Source: Xanthostigma xanthostigma
Lineage: Eukaryota; Arthropoda; Insecta; Raphidioptera; Raphidiidae
Assembly (NCBI GenBank): GCA_963575645.1
Contig: OY754469.1
Span: forward strand, 18,060,001 to 18,124,000
Reading direction: 5' to 3'
DNA length: 64,000 nt
The notes below the pieces were generated by a model, which was given only the letters and a program-made list of their open reading frames with translations, was not told the DNA's origin and ran no database searches. The position numbers and the translations under genes are program-made. Shown one piece after another: positions 51,753 to 63,508 of this stretch; within the stretch, counting starts at the first letter, position 1; every line of letters starts with the position of its first letter.

Positions 51753-53563
51753 GAAGTAATTAAAATATCAAGAGTCGGACAATATATCTACCTAAAGTTG
51801 TTGAGAAGTTGCTGCTTTTTAATGAAAGATTAAACATCTATATGATGTGTTTAATTATCTGTGTTCGTAAAGAAAGATAATATTGAATGTAATGAATTCT
51901 TGTAACAAACTATTCAATTTCTCCCTTCTTTGATAGAATTAATTAAAGTATATGATTACAATAGTACATTTGTGACGAATGTTTTAATTAAAATTCGAAA
52001 ATATTTATGAAAAGAAATATGAACAATAAGCTAATTGTAACAGAACGTTTTTTATATCAAAATTTTTAATAATAATGTTCGTATTAAACTGACAATATTT
52101 GATTTTTATACACAGCTGATTTTGATATATTTTAACATCTTCAAATTGATTTGCTTTTTTATATGAACATACAGAGAACTCCATTTTTCAGAAAATATTA
52201 AAATTAAAATTGACTTAAATTTTTAAATAAAATGTTACACGAGAATGTGAAATTTTATTTTTTGTCTAATGAAGAATGGACAACTAACTTAATATCAGCT
52301 ATTAATGAAAATCTACATAGTTTCTCATCCAATAGCTTATTTCATACGTACAATAATACCTTAGCTACTGTTTTTGAAGTCTAGTTAATTAAAAATGTTT
52401 TTCTTGATAATAATTTTGCATTTGGGCGTGAGCAAATGCACACATTAACAAGAACAAAAAAGCAAAAAAATAGATTGCAGGTAATGAAAACTGGCATTTT
52501 GAAATAATTTTAATACCCAATTATTCCACAGACTGTTCTGAAATTAAGCAAAAAAACAACATTTGGATTATTCTTAGTATGTCAAAAAACCAATATCACT
52601 TCAAATTTGTAGAGACATGTTAAAAGCAATAGTTTTATAAAAAATGACTAAAACCGGATTAAAATTAAGACGTCAAAAACTCAGTAAAAAAATTACGAAA
52701 AACCTTTTTTTCTTCAGCTGATGTATTATGAAATGATTGTTTATTCACTCAAGACGTTTTCATAAACACAATGTAGGTATTTTTTTATCAATCAACGTTT
52801 CTTGGCTGAATATTTGTAAATGTATTTTTTTGGAGTTCGTATCGCTTTCAGTAAGGAACGGTGGGTTTTCAAAAAATTTTGAAAAGCTTCTGCATTAAAA
52901 GAAAAATGACAGTTCCCATACAATCTTTTAAAATTCCAACCTTATATTTAAGATAATGGTTTATTTATGTAGGTTTCATGTTTCAAACCGCTACTTGCCA
53001 TTATAAAAGTCTGTAGTAGAGAACCAGGAAGTCAGATGATGCGTGATCTCTAGATTATAAAACAAAGTCGCTATCTGCGTCTGTCTGTTTGCTCGCTGAG
53101 TTCTTCTAAACTGCACAATAGATTTTAATGCGGTTGTCACCATCATTGAGAGAATAAATTTCTTTCGAAAGGGTTCTATGTATAATCCATTCATATTAAA
53201 TTTAAAAAGACGCTTTTAGGGCGCTTACATGGCTTACGCTGATTGAGCCATAAGATATAAATTAAATTAATGAACTACAGAATTGTAGGTCTCAAAAAGA
53301 TCCAAGTATAGAAAAGTTCTCAATATCATATTCTTCTAAGAATGACCCACAGTAACCATTTTTATTTTAAAAAATTTGATTAATAATAATGTCACTTGTG
53401 AAGCTATTTTGACCGACATGGTATTAATCTTTATCCAATGAAATTACATTTTAGAAGATATCACAAACTTAAAGAGTAGTTACTCGCAATAAAATACTTA
53501 TAGTTTACTTACTTGACGAGATTTGTGAAGCTATTTTAATTGACCTTTATCGAATGAAACATA
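51753..53563. other. Unassigned interval
   Basis: No TIR pairs. A phrase TTGTGAAGCTATTTT...CC(A/G)ATGAAA occurs twice (about 53396-53451 and 53523-53560), a local direct repeat. Confidence 0.4.
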
Positions 53564-53571
53564 TTCTCTTT

Positions 53572-54332
53572 AGGGTTTGACGGTTCTAGAAAACCGGTTT
53601 TTAAAATAAATTTGTCACATTTGTAAAACCGGTTTTTAAATTAAGAAAACCGGTTTACAAGAATTGAAATTTTTAGCTTCAAAAAACGAAGTTATATTAT
53701 GTTATCTGGAAAGATGTTGTCTAGAATATTTCCAAATTCTTATGTGGAAACCGATTCTGATGAAGAGCAAATAAAAAAACCACTCAACACAGTAATGCTT
53801 TTTTTAATGAAGCCATGGAAAAATCCAGTCATAAGTTTCTTGAAGATCCTGAAGAAAAACTTACAAATCCAAAGACACTGAAAGCTGAATTTTCATTTAT
53901 TTTAGGCAACGAATAAAAGAACCAAAATTAGATTTCTTATTTGATGCCCTGAAAACTATAAAACCAAGAGCTAGTGAACGAGTATTTTTAAATTTCAGGC
54001 AATTTGTGTCCAAAATAAGAACAAAACTTAGTCGTCGTTCAATGGAAATTTTATGTTTTTGAAAATCCTATTTTCTTGGGAAAAATTAAAATTATAATTA
54101 TTTAAAATTTTTGTTTGAGTTTTCGTTATTTTGTGTAAGTAATGTGTTATCCTTATTTTTTTTTATATTTTGACTTTAATATTGATTTCGTTTTTTGTTA
54201 TTTTATATAAATTAAATAAAATATTTTTCCCTATTCTATTTTTCTGACAAAAATTCCAAAACCGGACGTTTTTTGGAAATCTGGAATTCGAAAACCGGTT
54301 TTTCAAAAAGTCAGTATTTGTATAACACCTAG
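53572..54332 (+). mobile_element. Decayed hAT-type element (761 bp)
   Basis: TTCTCTTT occurs on both sides (53564-53571 and 54333-54340), an exact 8-bp duplication. The left end AGGGTTTGACGG and right end (complement) CTAGGTGTTATAC are degenerate TIRs. AAACCGGTTTT recurs at about 53598, 53626 and 53647 on the left and 54294 on the right, as subterminal repeats. Fragments of a transposase gene remain. Confidence 0.75.
53901..54062 (+). pseudogene. hAT transposase C-terminal fragment
   Basis: The frame reads KTIKPRASERVFLNFRQFV then SKIRTKLSRRSMEILCF and stops. The S-x-E-R-x-F ... F-x-x-K-x-R-x-x-L-S-x-x-S-x-x-x-L-C-F pattern is the dimerisation domain at the end of hAT transposases. The upstream frame (53699-53881, 60 residues with ETDSDEEQIKKP) is a separate, frame-shifted piece. 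No BED finger or catalytic core is seen. Confidence 0.75.
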
Positions 54333-54340
54333 TTCTCTTT

Positions 54341-54980
54341 AATAGGCAAACTACAAATCCGAGCGTAACCGGACCGGGCCGCTAGTTATTGTATATAATC
54401 CATTGACAGAATTTCGATATAAAATTTAAAAGTGATATTTACCTGTGAATATGTGTGACTTTTCTTCCATATCGCCACTCATTGCTCTAGTTGTGCAATG
54501 AACTTTAAATTTAATAGTCAGTAGCAGGAAGCCAGAAGATGGTAGATGTGCGCGTGAAGTAATGTAGCGCGATCTGTTTGTGGAATGTCAAGTCGCGGTT
54601 TTAGTGGCGATGTCGACCTGTGGATGTGTGCAACAACCAACGCCAAAATTAACATGTCTTATTTAGGAATTCGCAATCCAGCGCCCGACTCAACACGCAT
54701 GGCTTGTCTCACTAATTATTTACTGGGTTTTACCTGACTCTGGAATATCTACGCTGTACATAGCTGTAGATGATAATAGCAATGACGAAACCTGTTTATG
54801 TCGGTCCATTTGTGATACCCGAGATGTAACAACAATTTTCTGATATAATCAAATATATGTATCGGACGCAATTAAATCAACCAGTTAACGACTAGCCCGA
54901 AAATTTATCGCCGGAATCTAATTGTATGCCTAAAGAAGGCTTTTCCAAATCGCTGAATGCAATGTTTAACAAATTGTAAT
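54341..54980. other. R3-type scrap at 54345-54385, then unassigned
   Basis: GGCAAACTACAAATCCGAGC and ACCGGACCGGGCCGCTAGTT match the outer end of R3 copy 2. The rest to 54980 has slightly higher GC and no convincing exon. Confidence 0.45.
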
Positions 54981-55282
54981 GCTTATCCTTCAGGTTAAAC
55001 ATAACTATTGCAGTTTGCGAGAATGTCTATGAGTTTGATGAATCAAAAGTCTTTTGGTCGAGGAAAATTGAGACCACAGATCTGCAAAAAAAATCTTTTT
55101 TCGACTATATTTTTGGTAAATATGTTTCCGAGTGTGTTGAATCCCAAAATGACATCAATTTCCCTCCATGGTGTGCGGTTTTTTTTGTACAAAATACAAA
55201 GTGTTTGCACAGAAAAAACCTAACAATAATGAGAAAACCACCATTTTACTACAATGAACTAAACAATATTTCTTATAATTAA
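54981..55282 (+). CDS. Uncharacterised coding-like frame (possible exon or TE piece)
   Basis: From about 54990 the frame reads RLNITIAVCENVYEFDESK, FWSRKIETTDLQKKSFFDY, then IFGKYVSECVESQ and NFPPWCAVFF, with a stop near 55279. It has no internal Met before the domain-like part. It begins just after TCCTTCAG, which could be a splice acceptor. The composition is protein-like, with aromatic and charged residues well mixed. I do not recognise the family. The F-x-x-Y-x-x-x-x-Y-V ... F-P-P-x-x phrase faintly recalls MULE-type transposases, but that is a guess. Confidence 0.35.
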
Positions 55283-55403
55283 ATAAACAATTTCTTCATG
55301 AAATATATTTAACATTCCGTGTTCCTTCTTTTTATCGATAAAATGTTTTCTTTTTCTCTTAGATACACGCTTCCGCTTTCCACTTTCTGTTTCCTACTTA
55401 ATT

Positions 55404-55790
55404 AATTATTCAAGAATAGTTAGCTAGCATATTGACGTCCAATTTTCCTTGGTAGCGTTTCTCGATATCACGGAGATCCTGGAGGAATCTTTCACTTTGC
55501 TTTTTATTGAAGGCTACCCAGTTTTTGGAAAAATAGTCGACATGGGAGTGCAAGAAATGAACTTTTAAGCTCATCTTGTATCCTTGTACGGAGCCAATAT
55601 GCATTGTACAATTTTGTAGTAAGGATCTTTAGTATTAACCAAAAGTTTGTGTACTACGTCTTTGAGAGAGTCCCATGATTCTTTTTCTCCCATTATTTCT
55701 GAAAAGAGAGGATTGGATAACAGTTTTAGTACCTATATCGGGACCCTTTCTCCTCATTTCTTCGATGTATTTAGTCTTACTCTGATGGTT
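55404..55790 (-). pseudogene. Frameshifted copy of a conserved insect protein domain of unknown function
   Basis: The minus strand reads KGPDI, shifts to VLKLLSNPLFSEIMGEKES and WDSLKDVVHKLLVNTKDPYY, shifts again, then YKMSLKVHFLHSHVDYFSKN, then SERFLQDLRDIEKRYQGKL and DVNMLANYS before a stop. I recognise the phrase 'MSLK(I/V)HFLHSH.(D)(Y/F)F ... ERF.QD(I/L)...E(K)RYQGK' from a domain repeated in many uncharacterised, probably TE-related insect and cnidarian proteins. Function is unknown. At least two frameshifts make this copy non-functional. The expected (D/N)YCW end is damaged. Confidence 0.65.
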
Positions 55791-55817
55791 ATTAAATAAA
55801 AGTAAGAAATTACTTTT

Positions 55818-56000
55818 TTAGGGTTACGTACCCGAAGGGTGCTCAACGGGACCCTATTACTAAGCCTCCGCTGTCCGTCCGTCTGTCTGTCCGTCTGTCT
55901 GTCAGCGGACTGTATCTCAAGAACCGTAACAGGTAGAGAGTTGAAATTTTCACAGAGTGTGTATTTCTACTGTCGCTACAACAACAAATAATTACCCCCC
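55818..56000 (+). repeat. Widespread GGGTTNCGTACCC-type insect repeat
   Basis: TAGGGTTACGTACCCGAAGG, GGGACCCTATTACTAAG, a CCGTCTGTCTGTCCGTCTGT tract and GAGTTGAAATTTTCACAGA. I know this general phrase from short repeats common in many insects, but have no firm class for it. A C-run (55995-56005) marks its right side, where R3 sequence begins. Confidence 0.6.
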
Positions 56001-56002
56001 CC

Positions 56003-56785
56003 CCAAACTCCCAAAAGATGAGCAAATTAAGTTTTTGCTTATAATTCGCTCAATTTAAATCAGATCGTCTCGAAACCTGTCTTAACGAAAGAGGAGAAAA
56101 TTTTACATAGATTTTGTATAATAAATTGAATTCCTCGAAACACTTTTTTTATACTGCTTTATATAGAAAACAAGCTGTATAAATACAATTTTGTCTAATA
56201 CATAGCATACACGAATCGTCTGTCTTCGTTTGTTGCATACTGTATCATGGGAATTAGAGCTGTAACAAACCGTATGTATTCGTTACTGAGTAACGGGTGC
56301 ATCGTCTGACTCGAAGTAACGAATCGTTACTTACAAATTCATTTCGTTACTCGCATTTGTCGTGTCCATGTCAGTTTGACTCGTTTGATGCGGTTATACG
56401 TTATACGAACGAAGTCATACCGTATTACGTATGCGGCGCGCCTCAATGCGATGGTACATGCTTGTTGCTGTTAGTACACGATTGTATGTCGTATGAAAAG
56501 TAACGAGTAACGTAACGATACTAAAGTAACGGGTACTGGTTCTTTAAGTAACGAAAACATACGGGTACACAATTTCTCGTTACTTTTACAGCTCTAATGG
56601 GATTTTAAAAATAGCGTTTGTTCTGTCTTAAAATAAGAAGATTGCATTTGTTTAAAAACGAATGTCATTTCAAATATTAGTCAGTCTTTTGACATTAGTA
56701 TTTTGTGAAATCCAACGCCTTCTGAGTTAACGATTTGAATAACTAATTAATTATTAGAACATATTACTTCGCGTTATAAAACAGG
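56003..56785 (+). repeat. R3 dispersed repeat, copy 3, split by a hAT MITE
   Basis: TTTTTGCTTATAATTCGCTC, CTCGAAACCTGTCTTAACG and ACGCCTTCTGAGTTAACGAT follow the order of copy 1. The MITE at 56255-56596 lies between CATACTGTATCATGGGAAT and ATGGGATTTTAAAAATAGCG. Confidence 0.7.
56255..56596. mobile_element. hAT-like MITE with GTTAC repeats (342 bp)
   Basis: TAGAGCTGTAAC at the left and the complement of TAGAGCTGTAAAAG at the right. 8-bp flanks ATGGGAAT (56247-56254) and ATGGGATT (56597-56604). CGTTAC or GTAACG occurs about ten times, denser toward both ends. The centre is a non-repetitive, CpG-containing stretch without coding signal. Confidence 0.8.
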
Positions 56786-58138
56786 TACCTGTTAATGCGT
56801 CGTCCACTATAACTTAAAGTCATACTGGGATGCTGTTGTCTGTTGTGTATAGGTTTTCTGCCACAGAACTCTGGGCTTCCAGTCCTTTATGTTTGTGCAC
56901 TGATTTTGACACCTGCACAAAAATAAGTATTCCGTATTTTAAATTTATTATTTCCGTTCCCACTCAGAAATTCCTTGTGAGTATATTAGTTCACTTGAAC
57001 AGTGTAGAAACTTTTTACAGCAACATATTCCGTATAGACTAGAAACTATGAGTGCATGAGCAAAATATGAATTAGCTAATTGTGAGGCTGAAATTTCAAT
57101 TGGTTAACGACCTTTTATAAAGAGTACATATTTTTTGTTGCACCAATAATTTTCGAAAATTATAAATAAAGTAAAAAAATAACTTGTCGCCACGCAGGTT
57201 TACAAATTTTTTTTCTGTCACCTGATAGCGCCACTTGCAAGTAAAGTATGTGTCATTCTATTGTTAGTACTGCTTATATTTTCGGCCACCTGATGACGTC
57301 ACTAGCCAGTGAAATATTTGTTATCCTCTTTCTATCTTCACTAACTTATATCTCCGTCTCAACTTCCGTTCGCCCCGCCCCATCACACTTCCCTTAATCT
57401 CTCGTCAGGCATTGACCAGCTTACTCCCCAAGTCAAGCGTGCGTAAAGAAGTTTTACATAAAAAAAACCGCTGAAACACGGGTTTGTTTATTTTTAATGA
57501 AGAGTGCGTATGCTGAATTCAATGCCTCTCATTCTAACGATTTTTGAAATATGGCCATTTAATGAAAAACCTTCACACCCTCTTAGGATGCAAATCCCTT
57601 TTTAGCGGGTGCTAACGTCATAAAAGGAACCTACTGTCCCAATTTTAAGTTTATAGCTCAAGCGGTTAGACCTAGGCGCTTAAATCATTCAGGACAAACG
57701 ATTTTATATATTAAATTATGTAAGTATTGTTCTGATCATTGTATAGAGTATTAATTTATTACGATTTCCAAAAATAAAAACATGTCTGAGTATTTTTGTG
57801 AATAATTTAATTTGCATTAGCGAATCTCTTTGTTGAGAAATATGATATTTCGTTACTTTCACTCCTTCGTGTAAACTATTCATGTGAACTAAATTATTCA
57901 TAAGCAATGTTTGCTTTATGCGCCTTAGGGCTGAGGTTTATGCCTGGCAAATACGAGCCCACGTTCTCTATTACGGACTTCAAACTGGAGATGTTTCTGT
58001 TGTTACAGCGTATATACAACAGAATATTTCGACGCCAAGTCAATTTACTTTTTTCATAATATACATAATCCAGATTCCTTTTGTAATGATTACTAAAGTT
58101 GAATTAAGGTGTCCGAACTTCAAAGTCATAGTGCGAGA
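56786..58138. other. Unassigned interval
   Basis: 57480-57720 has the flavour of a dispersed repeat (AATGAAAAACCTTCACACCC, TTATAGCTCAAGCGGTTAG) but has no second copy in the window. A plus-strand frame at 57918-58172 is not recognised. Confidence 0.4.
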
Positions 58139-58686
58139 TTCGGTATTAGAAATATATACCTTCATTTGTTAATTGATGATGAGAAAGATTATATTTTAGA
58201 TAATTAATATACACATTGATAAATCGCACATGGGTTTCCTAGCTAAATGGCGTACGTATGCTGCTAAATTAAATAAATTCTAATTTTGAATCAAATTCCT
58301 CGATTTGTTAATCATAAAAATCAAGCCCAAGATGAAAGAATATGACACAAATAAAATGTCAACAAAACAAATAAACTCAAAGTACACAGAACACAACTAT
58401 TTACAAGGTATGTTTATGTGGGTGATCTATATTTATGTATAGAATCATTGGTATAATCCAGTGCCTTGTGCCCTTGTGTCATATTCTTTCATTTTAAGCT
58501 TGATTTTTATGATTGATAAATCGGGGAAGTTGATCCAAAAAAGTCAAATAGGATTTATTTAATTGAACAGCATCGGTACGCGATTTAGCTAGGCAACCCA
58601 TGTGCGATTTATCAATGTGTATATTATCTGACATAATCTTTCTCATCATCAAATAACACATTAGGGTATATATTTTCTAATACCGG
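58139..58686. repeat. Foldback element, ~215-bp arms
   Basis: The left arm 58139-58355 and right arm about 58468-58686 are inverted: CGGTATTAGAAATATATACC, TGATGATGAGAAAGATTAT, CATTGATAAATCGCACATGG, GAAAGAATATGACACAA and complements. A stretch of about 40 bp in the middle of each arm is diverged. The loop of about 110 bp has no coding signal. Confidence 0.75.
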
Positions 58687-59722
58687 ATCTTAGACTATCA
58701 GGCAAACAGAAAATATAATTTATAATTAGTACAAAATAAAATCAAGTTATAAAGATTCAGTGATCAAAAAAAAAAATTATAAAAAGTAAATATGTTTTAT
58801 TTGAACCTTGTTTTTTCATCTCCCAAAATTATTTGGGTTAATAACATGTGGATTTAGGATTATTCCTGTTAATTTTGGGGCATAAATTCTCATATCAGAA
58901 AATTGTATTAATAGGAAATATTCTTAATCACAAGGTTCACAAGTGTTACTGAATTTTTTAGGTTTTAAATACCCATGCAGATAATAGTTTGTTGCAGAGT
59001 ACTAAAATTTAAAATAACTGAAAAATATAACACGACGTACATCTTTGTATTTAAAATCTTACAATTTCAAAGCTGTTGAAACATATTTTTTATTTAAAAA
59101 AGCTTCTTGAACGGGACACGCTCTATTATTCAATTATTGTGTTTTGCTGATTATTTCCACTTTTAACAACGTTTCTATAGTAAATATTGAACAATCAAAT
59201 AAAAGATAGTTTAATTAGAATAACTTCAAACGAAGTGGAAAAACTACGTGTTGAGCATTTTTGATAAGCAATATTGGAGTACAAGGGTTGCAATCAGTAA
59301 GAGGCGGAGGTCGTATTCTTGTGGCCTACCAATAAATGATCGTCTCTGGTGTCGTGAATTTCCCTAGAGATGTCAGAGCTAATCGTATTTTGTGACTTAC
59401 AACATACATAATATCGATATGTGTTCGATATACAAGGTGCTGACTAACATCTGCTACATCCAAAAACGCTTCTTTGCCGACAGGTTCATAAAATATCGAC
59501 TCATTATTTAAGTGTAACACCTTGTAGTTATATAATGTAGTAATAAGTTTTTATGGAGTCAACAGTTGCTTTAGCGTTACATAAAAACCACTGCTATCAC
59601 AAAGGCATTACCCTGGTTGATATAGGTTCTTAATATGACACCTTTAGGTCATATTAGCGATAGAATCTTTGCAAGTGGCGTGCGGAAAATTTTTTTTTGA
59701 AATGTGTGTAAGTTACTAAGTA
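58687..59722. other. Unassigned spacer
   Basis: No paired repeats or domains were found. A minus-strand 64-residue frame at 59326-59520 is not recognised. Confidence 0.35.
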
Positions 59723-60709
59723 GGGGAGACGTACCGAATACTGGATACGTGCGCAATATTGGATACTTAGTTTTATAGAAAACTAGCAGCGTTACCTCTT
59801 TTTGAGATATTGAACTGCTTCGCTAATGTAAATTTAGTGGTCCTTTCTCCGACAACAGCGCCATATTTAACGTCAGTGAGCTGTCAAAATTCTGTTAAAC
59901 TATCCTAAGTAGTGTTGTATTTTATAGTAGTGGGACATAGTTATTAAAGTATATTTATTGAATTTTTTCGATTATTGGACTAAGTAAATTGTTCATAACT
60001 AATTTTTGTAGAAGTAGGTAGTTACCTCAATATTGGATACCTAGCTATTCTCAATACTAGATATCCAATATTGGGGTACATCGAGTGAAGTATGCAATTT
60101 GTGTTCAAATGTTATATTATTTGTTTCGATGGAGGGTTTATCTGAAAAAAGCAACGAAGGAAATGGGACCCGGAGTCGATGCAAAAGCATATAATGATAA
60201 ATTGAATAAAGAAATGGGATACTTAAAAGCCTCTAAATTTTTTGGCGTTCCCCAATTATTAACCTTGGAAACTTATGTGAAAAACCGTTCTAAGACAATA
60301 AATCAAATAATTTATATTCTATATAAATTAAAATTTATAATAAAAAGATTTAAATATAGTAATAATAGATATTGAATTCATGTCGGCCTGCGGCTAAGAA
60401 AAAGTTCCTATTAGTGTACCTATCATTGGATATCCAATATTTAATTCCATACCCAATATTGGATATTCATTATTGAGAATACTGAATATCCAATATTGGG
60501 GTACATAAGATCTCACTGTTGACATTTGTAATTTTTTAAAAAATAATTTATATAAAACTTTTTATTAGAGATATAAGTTTAATTCTTTTTCTAATGTAAA
60601 GAGTAATAGTACACAATTATTGCAACAACAAATAAATAAATGTTTCTTTCAATTATATGTTTTTTTTTTTAAGTTTTGAAAAAGTATCCAGTATTCGGTT
60701 CGTCTCCCG
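59723..60709 (+). mobile_element. pogo/Tc1-like element, internally deleted (987 bp)
   Basis: GGGGAGACGTACCGAATACTG at the left and the complement of CGGGAGACGAACCGAATACTG at the right, with TA on both sides (59721-59722 and 60710-60711). The shared inner phrase TACTGGATAC follows in both. The interior has several CCAATATTGG palindromes and one psq-like coding piece. Confidence 0.75.
60085..60375 (+). pseudogene. psq/HTH-type N-terminal piece of a pogo-like transposase
   Basis: A 96-residue frame. Residues 25-65 read KEMGPGVDAKAYNDKLNKE and GYLKASKFFGVPQLLTLE, then YVKNRSKT. This fits the Pipsqueak/CENP-B-like helix-turn-helix seen at the start of pogo and jerky-type transposases (A-x-x-x-F-G-V-P-x-x-T-L-x-x-x-V/Y-K). 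The usual Ser-Thr in 'VP(R/Q)ST' is changed. Everything after residue 70 is AT-rich junk, so the catalytic domain is missing. The starting Met is uncertain. Confidence 0.6.
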
Positions 60710-60711
60710 TA

Positions 60712-62490
60712 CTGTGGGAAATCCATCTATTTCGAACCGCTGAATCTACATTTTGAAGCTGGCCTGGTTACCTTGTCACGTTGTGCTTGTAGCACCGTAA
60801 CAAAATTCATAGTATTATTTAAAAAAAATCCTTAATTAAACCCTAAATATTTGCATGTTTTGCTGTGTGATTTTGATCGCATCGCTCGGGCTCATAAACT
60901 GACTGTGTTACCGAAATAGTGGGATCAAGGTCGCCGGACAAAATGAATGCGACATTGAAGTGAAACAATAAAATTTAAAATAAAAACGGTAGTGGTTAAG
61001 GTTTTTAATTATTAAGAAAATTATTGATTAGAAACGGAAAAAAGTGAAAGGAGTTTGTTTTTCGGTGTGAGAATTGGTAGCATAAAAAAGATGCTCCGAC
61101 TGGAAAAAAAATATCAAAAAACTTTTTTAACTTCCTCAAGACTCTAACTCACAACATTTCTTCATCATGGCTACTTCTTAGCTTCAGGTCACCTTCATCG
61201 TCAGACTTTGTAATTAATAATTAACGCAAATTGTAACTTGTTTGTAAGTATGGTATAATAAGGAAAAGGTAATATGATTCCATGCTTACTTATACATTAC
61301 TTTGGTCTTTAAAGTACTCTTTCTAGGATGAACATTAAGGTCGTATTTTTTTTTCTTTCCTTTAAACTTTACCCCCCCCAGGGGAATTCGTTCTCATGTT
61401 CTCAGGTTCTTCCCCATATTTAATTTGTTGGCACTCCTGCTAGTTTCTACGTCTTAGATATAAATTTTCTAATTCAATTAACTCAGACATGTTTATATTG
61501 TACAATTAATTATGTTAATTCATTTACGTAACTAGAAAATATATTATGTGACCACTACCGATATTGTTTTCTTTTTTTTTTTGTCTTAATCTAAAGAACT
61601 TCTCGGAATATGAGAAGAAGGTTGAAGGGTACAATTCTCTGAATACTTTGGGCCCACTACAACATCTGTGCTCATTAATACCTTCGATTATTTCGAGAAA
61701 TCTGCTTTGTATTTTTTTTATTTTTCTTCCTCACAGGTGGGAATGGGTCTACACTACAGATTCTTCCACTGCCGTGCTATAACCTATAACCAGGCCAGCT
61801 TTAAAATCAAGATACAGCTTTCGACTGTATATAATATGTTGTCATCTTCAGATATTGATTATAATTTAATTTTAATAAATAAATTGAAATAGTTTTTCTT
61901 TGATAATTTCTAATTTACAATTAATATGAATCGAAATTTCTTTGATACGAATAATACTTCTTTGATAAATACACTAATTATGCTGTGCTCTGCCATTGAA
62001 GCGTTTCTAGTGTTTTAATGACTAATAAACTTTTATATTTCCGGTCATAAGTCGACCATTTTCAGTCCAGTCCTGCACTGAAACGCCTCTGTACGTGCAG
62101 ATATAGCAACATCTGCGACTAGCATCACTCGTTTCGGAATCATTTCGACTTCTTCCTGTACGTAAAGACATTTCGACAATCTACTTCTTTCTGTCTCACT
62201 CGATTCTCTTTTCTTACTTAATGTCTGTTCGGCTAGCATGTCTGTTCCTTCTTTCTTGTTTTTTACACTGTATTATCTTCATTCTTTTTATACCACATCT
62301 CTAAGAAGTTTGTTATGCCCGTACAAATAAGCTTCTTGTATTGTCAGATTATATTTCGATTTTCCTGCGGTGCAAGAGATGGACAATTTATTTATCCACA
62401 GTTCTAAATGAGCTTTATTTCAATCAGATATTTTAAATTAATTAATCTGAGTTTCAAAAGATAGTTGAAAGTAAATATTTTTTTTTATAA
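60712..62490. other. Unassigned interval
   Basis: No TIR pairs. A C-run lies at about 61372-61380. Frames at 61564-61892 (plus) and 62045-62239 (minus) are short, without domains. Confidence 0.35.
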
Positions 62491-62499
62491 TATATCAAC

Positions 62500-62650
62500 C
62501 GCCACTCGTGGCTTCGTATGCGATTGAAATAAAACAGTGTTTCACAGCCCGCTCGGCAGCGACAACAATAGTGAAGCCCTCGACTCCACCGCATTACAAT
62601 ATTACGTAATGGGCTGAACTACACTCAGCAGCGACAATAGTAGTGGGTGT
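62500..62650 (+). repeat. Local direct repeat
   Basis: CTCGGCAGCGACAACAATAGTG (22 bases, 62552-62573) recurs as CTCAGCAGCGACAATAGTAG at about 62626, in a GC-richer patch. Meaning unknown. Confidence 0.45.
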
Positions 62651-63508
62651 ATATAGCTGTTGTCCCAATCTTCTGCCGCTTGGTACATAAGCTATTTAAG
62701 TAATTTAGAGCATTTTTATGATATATAGGCGGAATTTGGACCCATTTTAAGATAAGAGAGTTACAAAATTTCAAAGATGGTAAAAAAATGGTTGAAATTA
62801 AAAAAAAATTTCTGCTGCTTCGTTTTTAGGTTCTGTTAGAGCCAAATGATTGGAAAATACTAGCGGCAAAAATGTTTGACCAATTGCACCCTTTTCAAGC
62901 CACTCCTAAAAAAGTGGATTTATGGACACAAATTCACTTTCTCAGGACAAAAAACCACGCCTACGGGTAAGCAATGCAACGTATAGCTCTACACGGCTCG
63001 TTTGCCTGCTTAGGTACAGTAATTTTTCAAGTTAAGTAACCAATTTATATAATTTATATATTGATTCAAATTATTGTATTGTCATGAGTTTTTAATACGT
63101 ATGCAAAATTTTAAATTATTCAGACGTCTGGAAATGGATGAAAATTAATTTGAAGGATACCATTAGATAGATACATGGATAGATACGTTCATACATACAG
63201 CTGCCGCTAACAAAAGCGTGTCAAAAATACTTTCATTGCGATTTTCCTAAAGTTGTGATTTTGGTAACATACCTTCATCCACTCGAGTTTTTTGTTATAA
63301 GTGTTACTAACGTGTACAAAAGTTTCACCCATCACTGGCGCAAAAGTTATTAAAATTAACATCATTTTAGTAGATGCGAATGTCAGTAAAGTATCTATGA
63401 CACAAGTTATATTAGTGTATGTCATAATATGATAATATTTTATACAACAGCTGTTACGGCCTAACGTGATTGGATTCAAACAAGCTGTATAAAGTCTTTG
63501 TTTCCTAA
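62651..63508. other. Unassigned spacer
   Basis: Short GATA-type repeats at 63164-63188 (TAGATAGATACATGGATAG). A minus-strand 90-residue frame at 63207-63479 is not recognised. Confidence 0.35.
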
